Shown here: positions 1 through 5,751 of the stretch, piece after piece | How the letters are laid out: each line of letters opens with the position of its first letter | Position numbering within the stretch: the first letter of the stretch is position 1 | DNA from: Dehalococcoidia bacterium | Lineage (GTDB): Bacteria > Chloroflexota > Dehalococcoidia > GIF9 > AB-539-J10 | Assembly: GCA_004375885.1 (NCBI GenBank) | Contig: SOJG01000095.1 | Coordinates: 1 to 11,124, forward strand | Direction of reading: 5' to 3' | DNA length: 11,124 nt | The notes under the pieces: generated by a model | Seen by the model: the letters and a program-made list of their open reading frames with translations, nothing else | What the model was told of the DNA's origin: nothing | Database searches by the model: none | Translations under genes and position numbers: made by a program

Positions 1-47
1 GAGTGACAGAACGCGACTCGGTTATGACCGGGGTAACTGGAGAATGA
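1..47 (+). CDS. C-terminal tail of an unidentified upstream gene (partial)
   Basis: The frame beginning at base 3 is open from the window edge to a TGA at 45-47 and would encode the last 14 residues (ending VMTGVTGE) of a protein starting outside the window. Its stop overlaps the ATG at 44 as ATGA, the arrangement seen in translationally coupled operon genes. The family cannot be told from so few residues. The acylphosphatase frame is also open to the window edge, so this tail may be chance; the overlap is the only support. Confidence 0.3.
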   Translation, partial: VTERDSVMTGVTGE

Positions 48-70
48 CACCGACAGACCGGACCGGTCAG

Positions 71-355
71 ATGGCTGACACGGCACGTCTTTCTGCTACA
101 GTCTACGGACGCGTGCAGGGTGTTTTCTTCCGATACTTCGTTCGAGATTCAGCCAGGGAGCTAGGTCTGAGAGGCTATGTCCGCAACCTGGCCAGCGGAG
201 ATGCGGTAGAGGTTCAGGCTGAAGGGGAGAAGCCGCAGTTGGATAGCCTGCTCAAGCAACTCAAAGCGGGCCCGCCGGGAGCCCGAGTTGAGAGCGTGCA
301 AGCAGAGTGGTCCGATTACTCTGGGCAGTTCACGGATTTTACGATAAGGTATTAG
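71..355 (+). CDS. acyP: Acylphosphatase
   Basis: This is a small cytosolic enzyme that hydrolyses the carboxyl-phosphate bond of acyl phosphates such as carbamoyl phosphate or 1,3-bisphosphoglycerate. The family signature is plain near the N-terminus: GRVQGVFFR followed by GYVRNL. Counting from the ATG at 71, the catalytic Arg is R21 and the catalytic Asn is N39, close to their usual positions, and the protein is 94 residues, the normal family length. An in-frame ATG at 44 would add nine polar residues and overlaps the stop of the upstream frame (ATGA), with GGAG lying too close to it to be a good ribosome site. I prefer 71 on length, though 44 is possible by coupling. The gene converges on the DUF362 gene with only six bases between the stop codons. 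Confidence 0.93.
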   Translation: MADTARLSATVYGRVQGVFFRYFVRDSARELGLRGYVRNLASGDAVEVQAEGEKPQLDSLLKQLKAGPPGARVESVQAEWSDYSGQFTDFTIRY

Positions 356-361
356 TACAGC

Positions 362-1102
362 TTAATCTTCGAGTTGAACCCTGCCTTTACCGATGAGTCT
401 GAGGTGCTCACAGTCAACCCCGGCTATTTGGGCAGCCTGAAGATCGATTTCATGCGGTTCACCAATCAAGGTTTTCCCGTAGTCCTCCGCTTCCCCTTTT
501 GTGGAGTCATCAGCCTGGAAGAACTTCTGACGGGCTTCGATGATGCCCAGGTCAAAAGGCAGGGTGAAATAGAGGTCAGCCAGGACTTTCTCAATGCCCA
601 GATCGTAGAGAGCCCCCCAACCATCCGATTTGGTCCTCTGGTATTTGCTCACCGGGAGCAGACTCAGGAGGTTTGCCACACTGAAGCGACCGGAGTTTCC
701 AGAAACCTTAAACGGTGTGACGCTGATGAGAAAGTCGCTTCGTAGCACCACATTAGGCACCCAGAAACTCTCTACAGCATAGAATTGCGAGAGAGGATTC
801 TGCACCTCTATGAAAATGGAATCCCGGATATCGAGCATGAGGACGTGACGGAAGCTGTATCCTAAAGCTTGATATATCGGGTATATCGATTCGCCGCTGG
901 AAGTCCCGTCAGCAATGAGGATATCTGCTTTGCTGACCTTCCTGATGCCCCTAATGATGGTATTGAGCAGTTTGGGACTTGTTGTCATCGGGTAGGGCAA
1001 AGGATAACCAGCATGGGGTTTGATGAGAACCCGTCTCGCCCAGGCAAGCTGTGGAGGAGGGCTGAACACGAAGTCAGAATCTTTCACAATCATTGACTTC
1101 AT
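362..1102 (-). CDS. DUF362 domain protein without an iron-sulfur domain
   Basis: The 246-residue product resembles the DUF362 family. It has VLIKPH at residues 25-30, where family members usually read VLIKPN, then a DGTSSGES segment at 65-72. The stretch DFLISVTPFKVSGNSGRFSV (123-142) is the equivalent of the family's 'SVPKLKTH' block. Many DUF362 proteins carry a C-terminal 2x[4Fe-4S] ferredoxin domain; this one ends without any CxxC cluster and has a single Cys (C231), so it is the short, cluster-free form. Biochemical function is unknown for the family. There is no signal peptide or membrane segment. It starts 22 bases after the hydrolase stop and is probably the last gene of the aminopeptidase operon. 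The ribosome site is weak; a second ATG at codon 4 is an alternative start. Confidence 0.8.
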   Translation of the reverse strand: MKSMIVKDSDFVFSPPPQLAWARRVLIKPHAGYPLPYPMTTSPKLLNTIIRGIRKVSKADILIADGTSSGESIYPIYQALGYSFRHVLMLDIRDSIFIEVQNPLSQFYAVESFWVPNVVLRSDFLISVTPFKVSGNSGRFSVANLLSLLPVSKYQRTKSDGWGALYDLGIEKVLADLYFTLPFDLGIIEARQKFFQADDSTKGEAEDYGKTLIGEPHEIDLQAAQIAGVDCEHLRLIGKGRVQLED

Positions 1103-1124
1103 ATTGGCGACCCACTTTCAGTAA

Positions 1125-1772
1125 TCACAAAGCCGGTTGCAGCAACACGATTTTAGCAGCAGTGGGAAGCGTTTCTCGCTGAAATTCGGCGTCACTACCC
1201 TCCGCCCTTGTCACATCCTGCTTGTCCTTGAGGAAGTCTTCAGCACCGGCTATCGGAAAGGCACACGTGGGCGTTCTGAAATGCATGGGAATCGCTACCC
1301 TCGGCTTCAACTGGGCACAGATTTGACTGGCAACAGGCGCATCAATGGTATAGAAGCCGCCCACAGGCACGAACAGTATGTCGACAGCACCGATTTCGCT
1401 GACCTGTCCCCGGTCAAGCGCGTGTCCCAAATCGCCCAGGTGACATAGGGTCATGTTGTCTACGGTGAAACAAAAGACGGTATTAAGCCCTCTGTCTTTG
1501 CCCTGAGAGGCATCATGATAAGTGGCAACGCCTCTGAACTCAATACCTTTGATGGTTCTTGTGCCACTGCTTTTGACGACTTCAGGTTTCCCCTGTACGG
1601 CAGAGACATTATTGTGGTCACTATGGTCATGACTCACTGTGACGACATCAGCGGCCTCGGCGATGGGAGCATAGTTAATGCCCCCGCCTACAGTATAAGG
1701 GTCGGTGACTATTCTTACACCAGCCCCCGAGGTAATCAGGAAACAGGCATGTCCTAACCACTTCACTTTCAT
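1125..1772 (-). CDS. Metallo-beta-lactamase fold hydrolase (UlaG/UPF0173-like, COG2220)
   Basis: The 215-residue protein has the metallo-beta-lactamase fold of the UlaG/UPF0173 branch, single-domain metal-dependent hydrolases of mostly unknown substrate. The N-terminus KWLGHACFLI is typical of this branch. The dinuclear metal motif HxHxDH is complete at H48, H50, D52 and H53; further likely ligands are H86, D114 (in CHLGDLGH) and H164 (in IPMHF). No signal peptide is seen, so it should be cytosolic. Its ATG overlaps the TGA of the aminopeptidase gene as ATGA, and a GGAGG inside the end of that gene sits at good spacing, so translation is very likely coupled. Substrate cannot be read from sequence. 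Confidence 0.9.
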   Translation of the reverse strand: MKVKWLGHACFLITSGAGVRIVTDPYTVGGGINYAPIAEAADVVTVSHDHSDHNNVSAVQGKPEVVKSSGTRTIKGIEFRGVATYHDASQGKDRGLNTVFCFTVDNMTLCHLGDLGHALDRGQVSEIGAVDILFVPVGGFYTIDAPVASQICAQLKPRVAIPMHFRTPTCAFPIAGAEDFLKDKQDVTRAEGSDAEFQRETLPTAAKIVLLQPAL

Positions 1773-3286
1773 ACAGCCTCCTCACTCCTGGCCTCATCCA
1801 AAGCTAATTCGACCAAGGTTCTGACCCCGACCCCGGTGCCACCCTTTACGGTGTAACCGCTCTCCTTGCTGGAATTGGCGGGACCAGCTATATCGATGTG
1901 GACCCAAGGAGTAGTATCGACAAACTCGGACAGGAATAAAGCGGCGGTGATGGCTCCGCCTGCTCTCTCACCTGTATTCTTAACATCGGCGATTTCGCTT
2001 TTGATTTGCTCCTTATATTCCTCAGGCATGGGCATTTGCCACATTCTCTCGCCGGCTCTTTGCGCAGCTTCGAGGACCTTGTCCGTCAGGTCCTGGTTAT
2101 TGCTAAAGAGGCCCGCATAGAGAGTGCCCAAGGCAATCCGGCAGGCTCCGGTCAGGGTAGCCAGGTCTATCAGGGGAGATAAACCAAGCTTCTGAGCATA
2201 ACTGAGGGCATCAGCCAGGATGAGCCTTCCTTCAGCATCGGTGCTTATGATCTCTATGGTCTTGCCGTTCATCGCCTTTAGCACGTCGCCTGGTTTCAGC
2301 GCAGTGCCGCTGGGCAAATTCTCGGTAGCCGGGATGACGGCGGTGACATTGACTTGCGGTCTCAACTGAGCAATGGCAGCAAGTGCTGCCATGACGGCGG
2401 CAGCACCGGCCATGTCACCCTTCATCTCACCCATCCCCTCAGACGACTTAATGGAGATTCCCCCGGAATCAAAGGTTACGCCCTTGCCCAGGAAGCCAAG
2501 GGTCCTCTGGGAGTGCGCGTCCCCCGTGTAGCTCAGAGTAATCAACTTGGCGGGCTGGCTGCTCCCACTGGCTACCCCCAGGAGTGCTTCCATTCCCATG
2601 GTTTCCATGTCCTCTCGGTCAAAGGCTTTGAACTCCAGGCCATACTTGGCAGCTATTTCTTGTGCTGCTTCAGCCATCTGGCTGGGTGTCATATAATTGG
2701 CAGGTTCATTGATCATATCGCGTGCTAAGTTAGTCGCTTCAGCTGTTATCTTTCCCTTGCCAATGGCCGGCTCGAGTACTGGGAGTGAGCTCTCCTCGCT
2801 CACGACTATCAGCATTTCTTCGATGTCCTCATATTCGGGCTTCTTGTATTTGCCAAACGTATAGAGACCGAGAAGAGCACCCTCCGTTATTGCCTGAGCC
2901 GAAGCCTGCAGGTCGATACCGCCCGAGCCGGCGCCATGAAGTATTGTAGCCATGTTGCGACAGTTCAGTTTGCGCAGTGCCCGGCAAAATTCTCCGGCTA
3001 CTCCGCGAATTCTATCCGCGCTGCAATCCTCCGGCTTGCCCAGCCCCGCAATGGCTACTATCCGTGCCCCAACTTGTCCCGGCTTCGCAACAGTATGAAC
3101 AATGGCAACCTCCCCGAACCTACCCTTGATCGCACGTCGATCAATCAGGGAACTGATAGCTCCGTCCAATGCCTCATCCACGGCAGCCGTAGCGCCGCCC
3201 GCGTGCTCCGCTCCTTCGAAAAGGTTGACCACGATGGCATCAGCTTCGATCTGCGTTATATCGCCGACGGCAGCTCTGATCTCCAA
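1769..3286 (-). CDS. pepA: Leucyl aminopeptidase, peptidase family M17
   Basis: This 505-residue cytosolic zinc/manganese aminopeptidase removes N-terminal residues from peptides; the family works as a hexamer. The N-terminal macro-like domain (about 1-170) precedes the catalytic domain. All active-site residues of the family are present: metal ligands K268, D273, D291, D350 and E352, and catalytic K280 and R354. The signature reads STDAEGRL at 348-355, with Ser where most members have Asn. Length is normal. The start is TTG, chosen because GGGGAGGAG lies four bases upstream and the nearby upstream ATG is out of frame. It is the first gene of an apparent three-gene unit with the hydrolase (4-base overlap) and DUF362. 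Some M17 members moonlight as DNA-binding proteins; nothing here tests that. Confidence 0.97.
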   Translation of the reverse strand: MEIRAAVGDITQIEADAIVVNLFEGAEHAGGATAAVDEALDGAISSLIDRRAIKGRFGEVAIVHTVAKPGQVGARIVAIAGLGKPEDCSADRIRGVAGEFCRALRKLNCRNMATILHGAGSGGIDLQASAQAITEGALLGLYTFGKYKKPEYEDIEEMLIVVSEESSLPVLEPAIGKGKITAEATNLARDMINEPANYMTPSQMAEAAQEIAAKYGLEFKAFDREDMETMGMEALLGVASGSSQPAKLITLSYTGDAHSQRTLGFLGKGVTFDSGGISIKSSEGMGEMKGDMAGAAAVMAALAAIAQLRPQVNVTAVIPATENLPSGTALKPGDVLKAMNGKTIEIISTDAEGRLILADALSYAQKLGLSPLIDLATLTGACRIALGTLYAGLFSNNQDLTDKVLEAAQRAGERMWQMPMPEEYKEQIKSEIADVKNTGERAGGAITAALFLSEFVDTTPWVHIDIAGPANSSKESGYTVKGGTGVGVRTLVELALDEARSEEAV

Positions 3287-3323
3287 AATACTCCTCCCCG
3301 GACATGCGAATTTTAGAACACTT

Positions 3324-3352
3324 ATTTTACTTTATTTGTTTACAGAATTGAA
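3324..3352 (-). promoter_or_regulatory. Candidate promoter for the aminopeptidase operon
   Basis: In the AT-rich 91-base gap between the kinase gene and the aminopeptidase gene, the minus strand shows TAAAAT (3329-3324) with TTCAAT (3352-3347) 17 bases upstream. The -10 matches consensus at five of six positions but the -35 is poor. The site is about 40 bases before the TTG start, a plausible leader length. Read-through from the kinase gene is an equally good explanation. Confidence 0.3.
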
Positions 3353-3377
3353 GAGGGTAATAAGCGAAATTCCTCAC

Positions 3378-3965
3378 TCATCTCCTTGTTGCCCGCACAA
3401 TCTTTTCGATCGCCGCAGTAATATCGTGCGAGGTGTCAACAACAAAATGATTTCGAGAAATCTTCTCGCCCCGAGGCTTCATTCTCTTGTACACTTCCCA
3501 GCCGGCTTCCGAAGCATTCTCCACCATCCCTGCTTTTTCCCGAGCCAGAAGGCGTTGTCGCACTACTTCAGCGGGAGCCTCAATCCAAACGAGGATAAGC
3601 CTTGCATGTGCTCTTTCGGCGGCTCTGTACAGGTATTCTCGATGGCGCTCCAGCAGATTTGTGGCATCGAAAATGACAGGTGTTCCCATCCTCAGAAGCT
3701 CCTCGATTAGAGCATGGCAGGCGGAGAAGAGCCGCTTGTTTTCGCCTTCATCATGCTGTGGAGAGGGAAAGAGGACTCTCCGCAACCTATCGCTGGCCAA
3801 GACGAGAAAGGGCAACCTTTCGGCCAGCTGGCAGCAGAAGAAAGACTTACCCGTGCCTGGCAGGCCGCTCACCACTATAAGCGGAGGCTGTACCTGGGGC
3901 TGGGGCAGGTCGTCGTTAAGGCTTTGCCTCAGTCGTGCCACATCTTCAGCCAAGCTATCTGTCAT
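3378..3965 (-). CDS. P-loop kinase-like ATPase (AAA_33/zeta-toxin-like, COG0645 type)
   Basis: The 195-residue protein belongs to the small P-loop kinase group that includes AAA_33, polynucleotide-kinase-like and zeta-toxin-like proteins. It is probably a soluble phosphotransferase, but the substrate is unknown. Walker A is GLPGTGKS at residues 34-41. ASDRLRR (57-63) sits where such kinases bind the acceptor, and VIFDATN (97-103) is the second strand motif. The segment VVRQRLLARE (134-143) resembles the arginine-bearing lid. The longest reading frame begins at a TTG at 4004, but that TTG is part of a consensus -35 box (TTGACA) and has no ribosome site, so I take the ATG at 3965. That ATG lies almost on the predicted transcription start, suggesting a leaderless message. 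No antitoxin-like partner is adjacent, so a toxin role is not supported. Confidence 0.85.
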   Translation of the reverse strand: MTDSLAEDVARLRQSLNDDLPQPQVQPPLIVVSGLPGTGKSFFCCQLAERLPFLVLASDRLRRVLFPSPQHDEGENKRLFSACHALIEELLRMGTPVIFDATNLLERHREYLYRAAERAHARLILVWIEAPAEVVRQRLLAREKAGMVENASEAGWEVYKRMKPRGEKISRNHFVVDTSHDITAAIEKIVRATRR

Positions 3966-3974
3966 AACAGGACA

Positions 3975-4004
3975 ATTATCACCATGACTCAGCGTATGTG
4001 TCAA
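3975..4004 (-). promoter_or_regulatory. Sigma-70-type promoter of the kinase gene, apparently leaderless
   Basis: On the minus strand a perfect TTGACA (4004-3999) is followed after 18 bases by GATAAT (3980-3975), a five-of-six match to TATAAT. Transcription would be expected to start near 3968, only two to four bases ahead of the ATG at 3965. This is the best promoter match seen in the window. Confidence 0.7.
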
Positions 4005-4022
4005 GATGCCGGAGCTACGGCC

Positions 4023-4202
4023 TCACTTGACATAATCTCGCGTGTGGCTCTCGATAATGCCTGCCTCCCTTCCGATGGAGAGGCTCAGTGCTGTAGTGGT
4101 GACAGCTGGCCCGGCCCCACTGATAAGAGCACCTGGCTGCAGATTCTTGTGGCTGCCTGATCTATCGGCAAACCTAGAATTTCGAGATGTGAACGAATGC
4201 GT
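4023..4202 (-). pseudogene. Possible C-terminal remnant of an unidentified gene
   Basis: A minus-strand frame is open for 59 codons from after a TAA at 4205-4203 to a TGA at 4025-4023. Its second half has ordinary protein composition, with a glycine-rich segment NLQPGALISGAGPAVTTTAL and then GREAGIIESHTRDYVK before the stop. There is no ATG, GTG or TTG start in the frame and no ribosome site, so it would be the 3' end of a gene that lost its beginning. The overlapping minus frame (RIRSHLEILGLPIDQAATRI) also looks protein-like and could be joined by a frameshift. I do not recognise the family; it may be chance. Confidence 0.25.
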
Positions 4203-4273
4203 TTATCAGCCTTCCGGTTTCAGCCTGTTCTTGACCCGAAGAGGCGAGGATGAGGGTCGTCTGTGGTTGTGAG

Positions 4274-4290
4274 CCTTGAGCATGTCGAGG
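4274..4290. repeat. Small hairpin resembling a dispersed palindromic repeat
   Basis: CCTTGA (4274-4279) pairs with TCGAGG (4285-4290) around a five-base loop, with one G-T wobble. The surrounding CCTTGAGCATGTCGAGG then AGTGAAGAAT resembles the dispersed palindrome 'CCCTGAGCTTGTCGAAGGG' that I recall from many bacterial genomes. A single degenerate copy in one window is weak evidence. Confidence 0.25.
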
Positions 4291-4332
4291 AGTGAAGAAT
4301 GTCAGCGAAGACGGCAGAGGGAAGGCTTGTCC

Positions 4333-4347
4333 CCGGCTGCAAGCCGG
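4333..4347. repeat. Perfect short inverted repeat (hairpin)
   Basis: CCGGCT (4333-4338) and AGCCGG (4342-4347) are perfect complements separated by three bases. On the minus strand it lies about 150 bases after the GLUG gene stop. No T-run follows on either strand, so it is not a typical intrinsic terminator. Confidence 0.35.
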
Positions 4348-4460
4348 TTCATGCCAGGCGTGAAGAGGTGCCCTGCTTCACTATCTCGTTCTTGGCCTCC
4401 CCCTTGAAGCGAGTTCCGCTTGAATAGCCTTGAGTGAGGGGCAATCGGCCCTGAGGCGTC

Positions 4461-4491
4461 AAGCCTTAATCGGTATTGCGTCCCAGGAATT
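4461..4491. repeat. Direct repeat flanking the GLUG gene, copy 1
   Basis: The segment containing CTTAATCGGTATTG and then CCAGGAAT matches, with a few substitutions and a small gap, the segment at 5625-5653 containing CTTAATCGGCATTG and then CCCGGAAT, in the same orientation. This copy begins seven bases beyond the stop codon of the GLUG lipoprotein gene. Confidence 0.5.
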
Positions 4492-4497
4492 CGGCAT

Positions 4498-5538
4498 TCA
4501 ACCAACGGACTGCCAGCTCAAGAAAGGATAGGCCTGCCCATCAACGACATTCCAAATGGAGGTGGCGTCAGTCTCGCTGGCAGCGACTGCGCTCATATTC
4601 CATGGCTCGTCCAGCCCTGCGGCAGCCGTGTTCGTGAACGTCCTGATGTCGCGCATTTCCTTGGTGCTCCTGCCTGTCCCGCCGTCGCTTTCCTCCATTC
4701 CGGAGATGGTCCTATCCCAGAAGGAGTTGCTCACGGTACCAGTGTTGTATCCCACTAGACCCCCAACACGCTCGTCGCCGGTCACGCTAGCAGTGGAATA
4801 AGAGTTTCCCAGAACACCCCGGTTCCATCCGGCCAACCCGCCAACACGACTGGAACCGGTCACGCTGCCCCTGGAATAGGAATTGCTTACGACGCCACCT
4901 TGATACCAGGTTTCGCCCACCAACCCACCAACCTCCCGATTACCGGTCACGCTGGCAACCGAATAGGAGTTCCTCACAGTATGCTGGTTCCATCCCACCA
5001 GACCACCAACACGCTCATCGCCGGTCACGCTGCCGGTGGAATAGGAGTTGCTCACAATACCCCCATTATGCCCCACGAGAGCGCCAACACACGATCCGCC
5101 TGTGACGTCGGCGTTGACCACCCCGGCATTCTCGATGACCCCGACATTGTCGATGTGGCGTACCCATGAAATGTCGCCGAAAAGCCCTACGTAATCTTGG
5201 TCAGGGCGGTTAATAAACAGGTCCCGTATCTGATATCCCTGGCCGTCAAAGCTCCCTGAGAAAGGCGCATCAGACGTCCCAATCGGCTCCCACCCCCTTC
5301 CCTGATTGGCTCCCAGGCCGGCTAGCTCCGTATAACCTGCAGTGGTGGAATCGAGGTCGTTCATCAGAACGTAACTGCCGCCCAGGTTGTCTCTGATGGC
5401 ATGCAAATCATGCCAGTCCCCTATTTCAATAGGAGCAGGAGGACAGCCAACGAGCAGTCCAGTCAAGGGTAGGGCAATCAGCAAGATGCTGGCTCCCGCC
5501 GCGCAACAGTGCCTCTTCCACGTGAGCGTTATCCTCAT
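4498..5538 (-). CDS. GLUG-repeat lipoprotein, secreted and surface-anchored
   Basis: The 346-residue product begins with a positively charged n-region (MRITLTWKRH), a hydrophobic core and a lipobox L29-V30-G31-C32, so it should be exported, lipidated at C32 and held on the outer face of the membrane. After a spacer (about 40-150) come five GLUG units (VGGLVGxN...SNSYSxxSVTG) starting near residues 151, 177, 203, 232 and 258. A closing FWD...GGTGRSTKEM segment and a C-terminal AYPFLSW follow, as is usual for GLUG proteins of the adhesin/beta-solenoid type. Binding partner is unknown. A longer frame starts at 5571, but GGGGAGAGG at 5546-5554 lies seven bases from the ATG at 5538, which fixes the start. 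A direct repeat flanks the gene on both sides. Confidence 0.85.
   Translation of the reverse strand: MRITLTWKRHCCAAGASILLIALPLTGLLVGCPPAPIEIGDWHDLHAIRDNLGGSYVLMNDLDSTTAGYTELAGLGANQGRGWEPIGTSDAPFSGSFDGQGYQIRDLFINRPDQDYVGLFGDISWVRHIDNVGVIENAGVVNADVTGGSCVGALVGHNGGIVSNSYSTGSVTGDERVGGLVGWNQHTVRNSYSVASVTGNREVGGLVGETWYQGGVVSNSYSRGSVTGSSRVGGLAGWNRGVLGNSYSTASVTGDERVGGLVGYNTGTVSNSFWDRTISGMEESDGGTGRSTKEMRDIRTFTNTAAAGLDEPWNMSAVAASETDATSIWNVVDGQAYPFLSWQSVG
4730..5110 (-). repeat. In-frame tandem repeats encoding GLUG units
   Basis: An identical 11-base core, CCGGTCACGCT on the plus strand, occurs at 4778, 4856, 4943 and 5021, spaced 78, 87 and 78 bases apart. These are all multiples of three and match the 26, 29 and 26 residue protein units. 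DNA-level similarity extends on both sides of each core, so the units arose by recent internal duplication and could vary in number between strains. Confidence 0.8.
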
Positions 5539-5624
5539 GCTTGAACCTCTCCCCGTTTGCAATCGCCTCATCCTCTGGAAATCGTAGCCTGTAGGGCCGG
5601 CACTCGTCCGGGCCAGAAACCAGT

Positions 5625-5653
5625 AGGCTTAATCGGCATTGGGTGCCCGGAAT
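5625..5653. repeat. Direct repeat flanking the GLUG gene, copy 2
   Basis: This is the partner of the 4461-4491 segment, sharing CTTAATCGG(C/T)ATTG, a few intervening bases and C(C/A)(C/G)GGAAT. It lies 87 bases upstream of the GLUG gene start and 99 bases beyond the uvrB stop. Together the two copies enclose the whole gene and its ribosome site. Confidence 0.5.
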
Positions 5654-5751
5654 CATAGAATCAGCCAGTATGGTTCCAGTCACATCCTGGCTCCACAGGC
5701 GTCAGAATCTCAATCCCTTGCCGATCACCAGGCTTGTTTTGCGTAGTCGGT

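Larger units (their letters stand above)
4005..4497. other. 493-base stretch without a convincing intact gene
   Basis: Between the GLUG lipoprotein stop and the kinase promoter no frame shows a recognisable intact protein. The stretch holds a possible gene remnant (4023-4202, minus), a hairpin with a wobble pair (4274-4290), a perfect 6-bp hairpin with a 3-base loop (4333-4347) and one copy of the direct repeat that flanks the GLUG gene (4461-4491). Short frames at 4042-4272 (+) and 4302-4505 (-) have no ribosome site and no family resemblance. Confidence 0.5.

Noticed and set aside
3102..3710. 202-codon plus-strand frame across the kinase/aminopeptidase junction
   Set aside because: It is antisense to two well-supported genes and crosses their intergenic promoter region; it is a shadow frame.
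3378..3965. Zeta-toxin of a toxin-antitoxin pair
   Set aside because: The P-loop fold fits, but no small antitoxin-like gene is adjacent; the neighbours are a gene-poor stretch and an aminopeptidase.
4302..4505. 67-codon minus frame after the GLUG gene, similar at its start to part of the 5426-5683 minus frame (IPGTQ-RL)
   Set aside because: The shared residues come from the direct repeat being translated in the same frame; neither frame has a ribosome site or coding character.
4730..5110. Regular repeats that could be mistaken for a CRISPR array
   Set aside because: The spacing is in frame (78/87/78), similarity continues between cores, and the translation is a GLUG-repeat protein with a lipoprotein signal.
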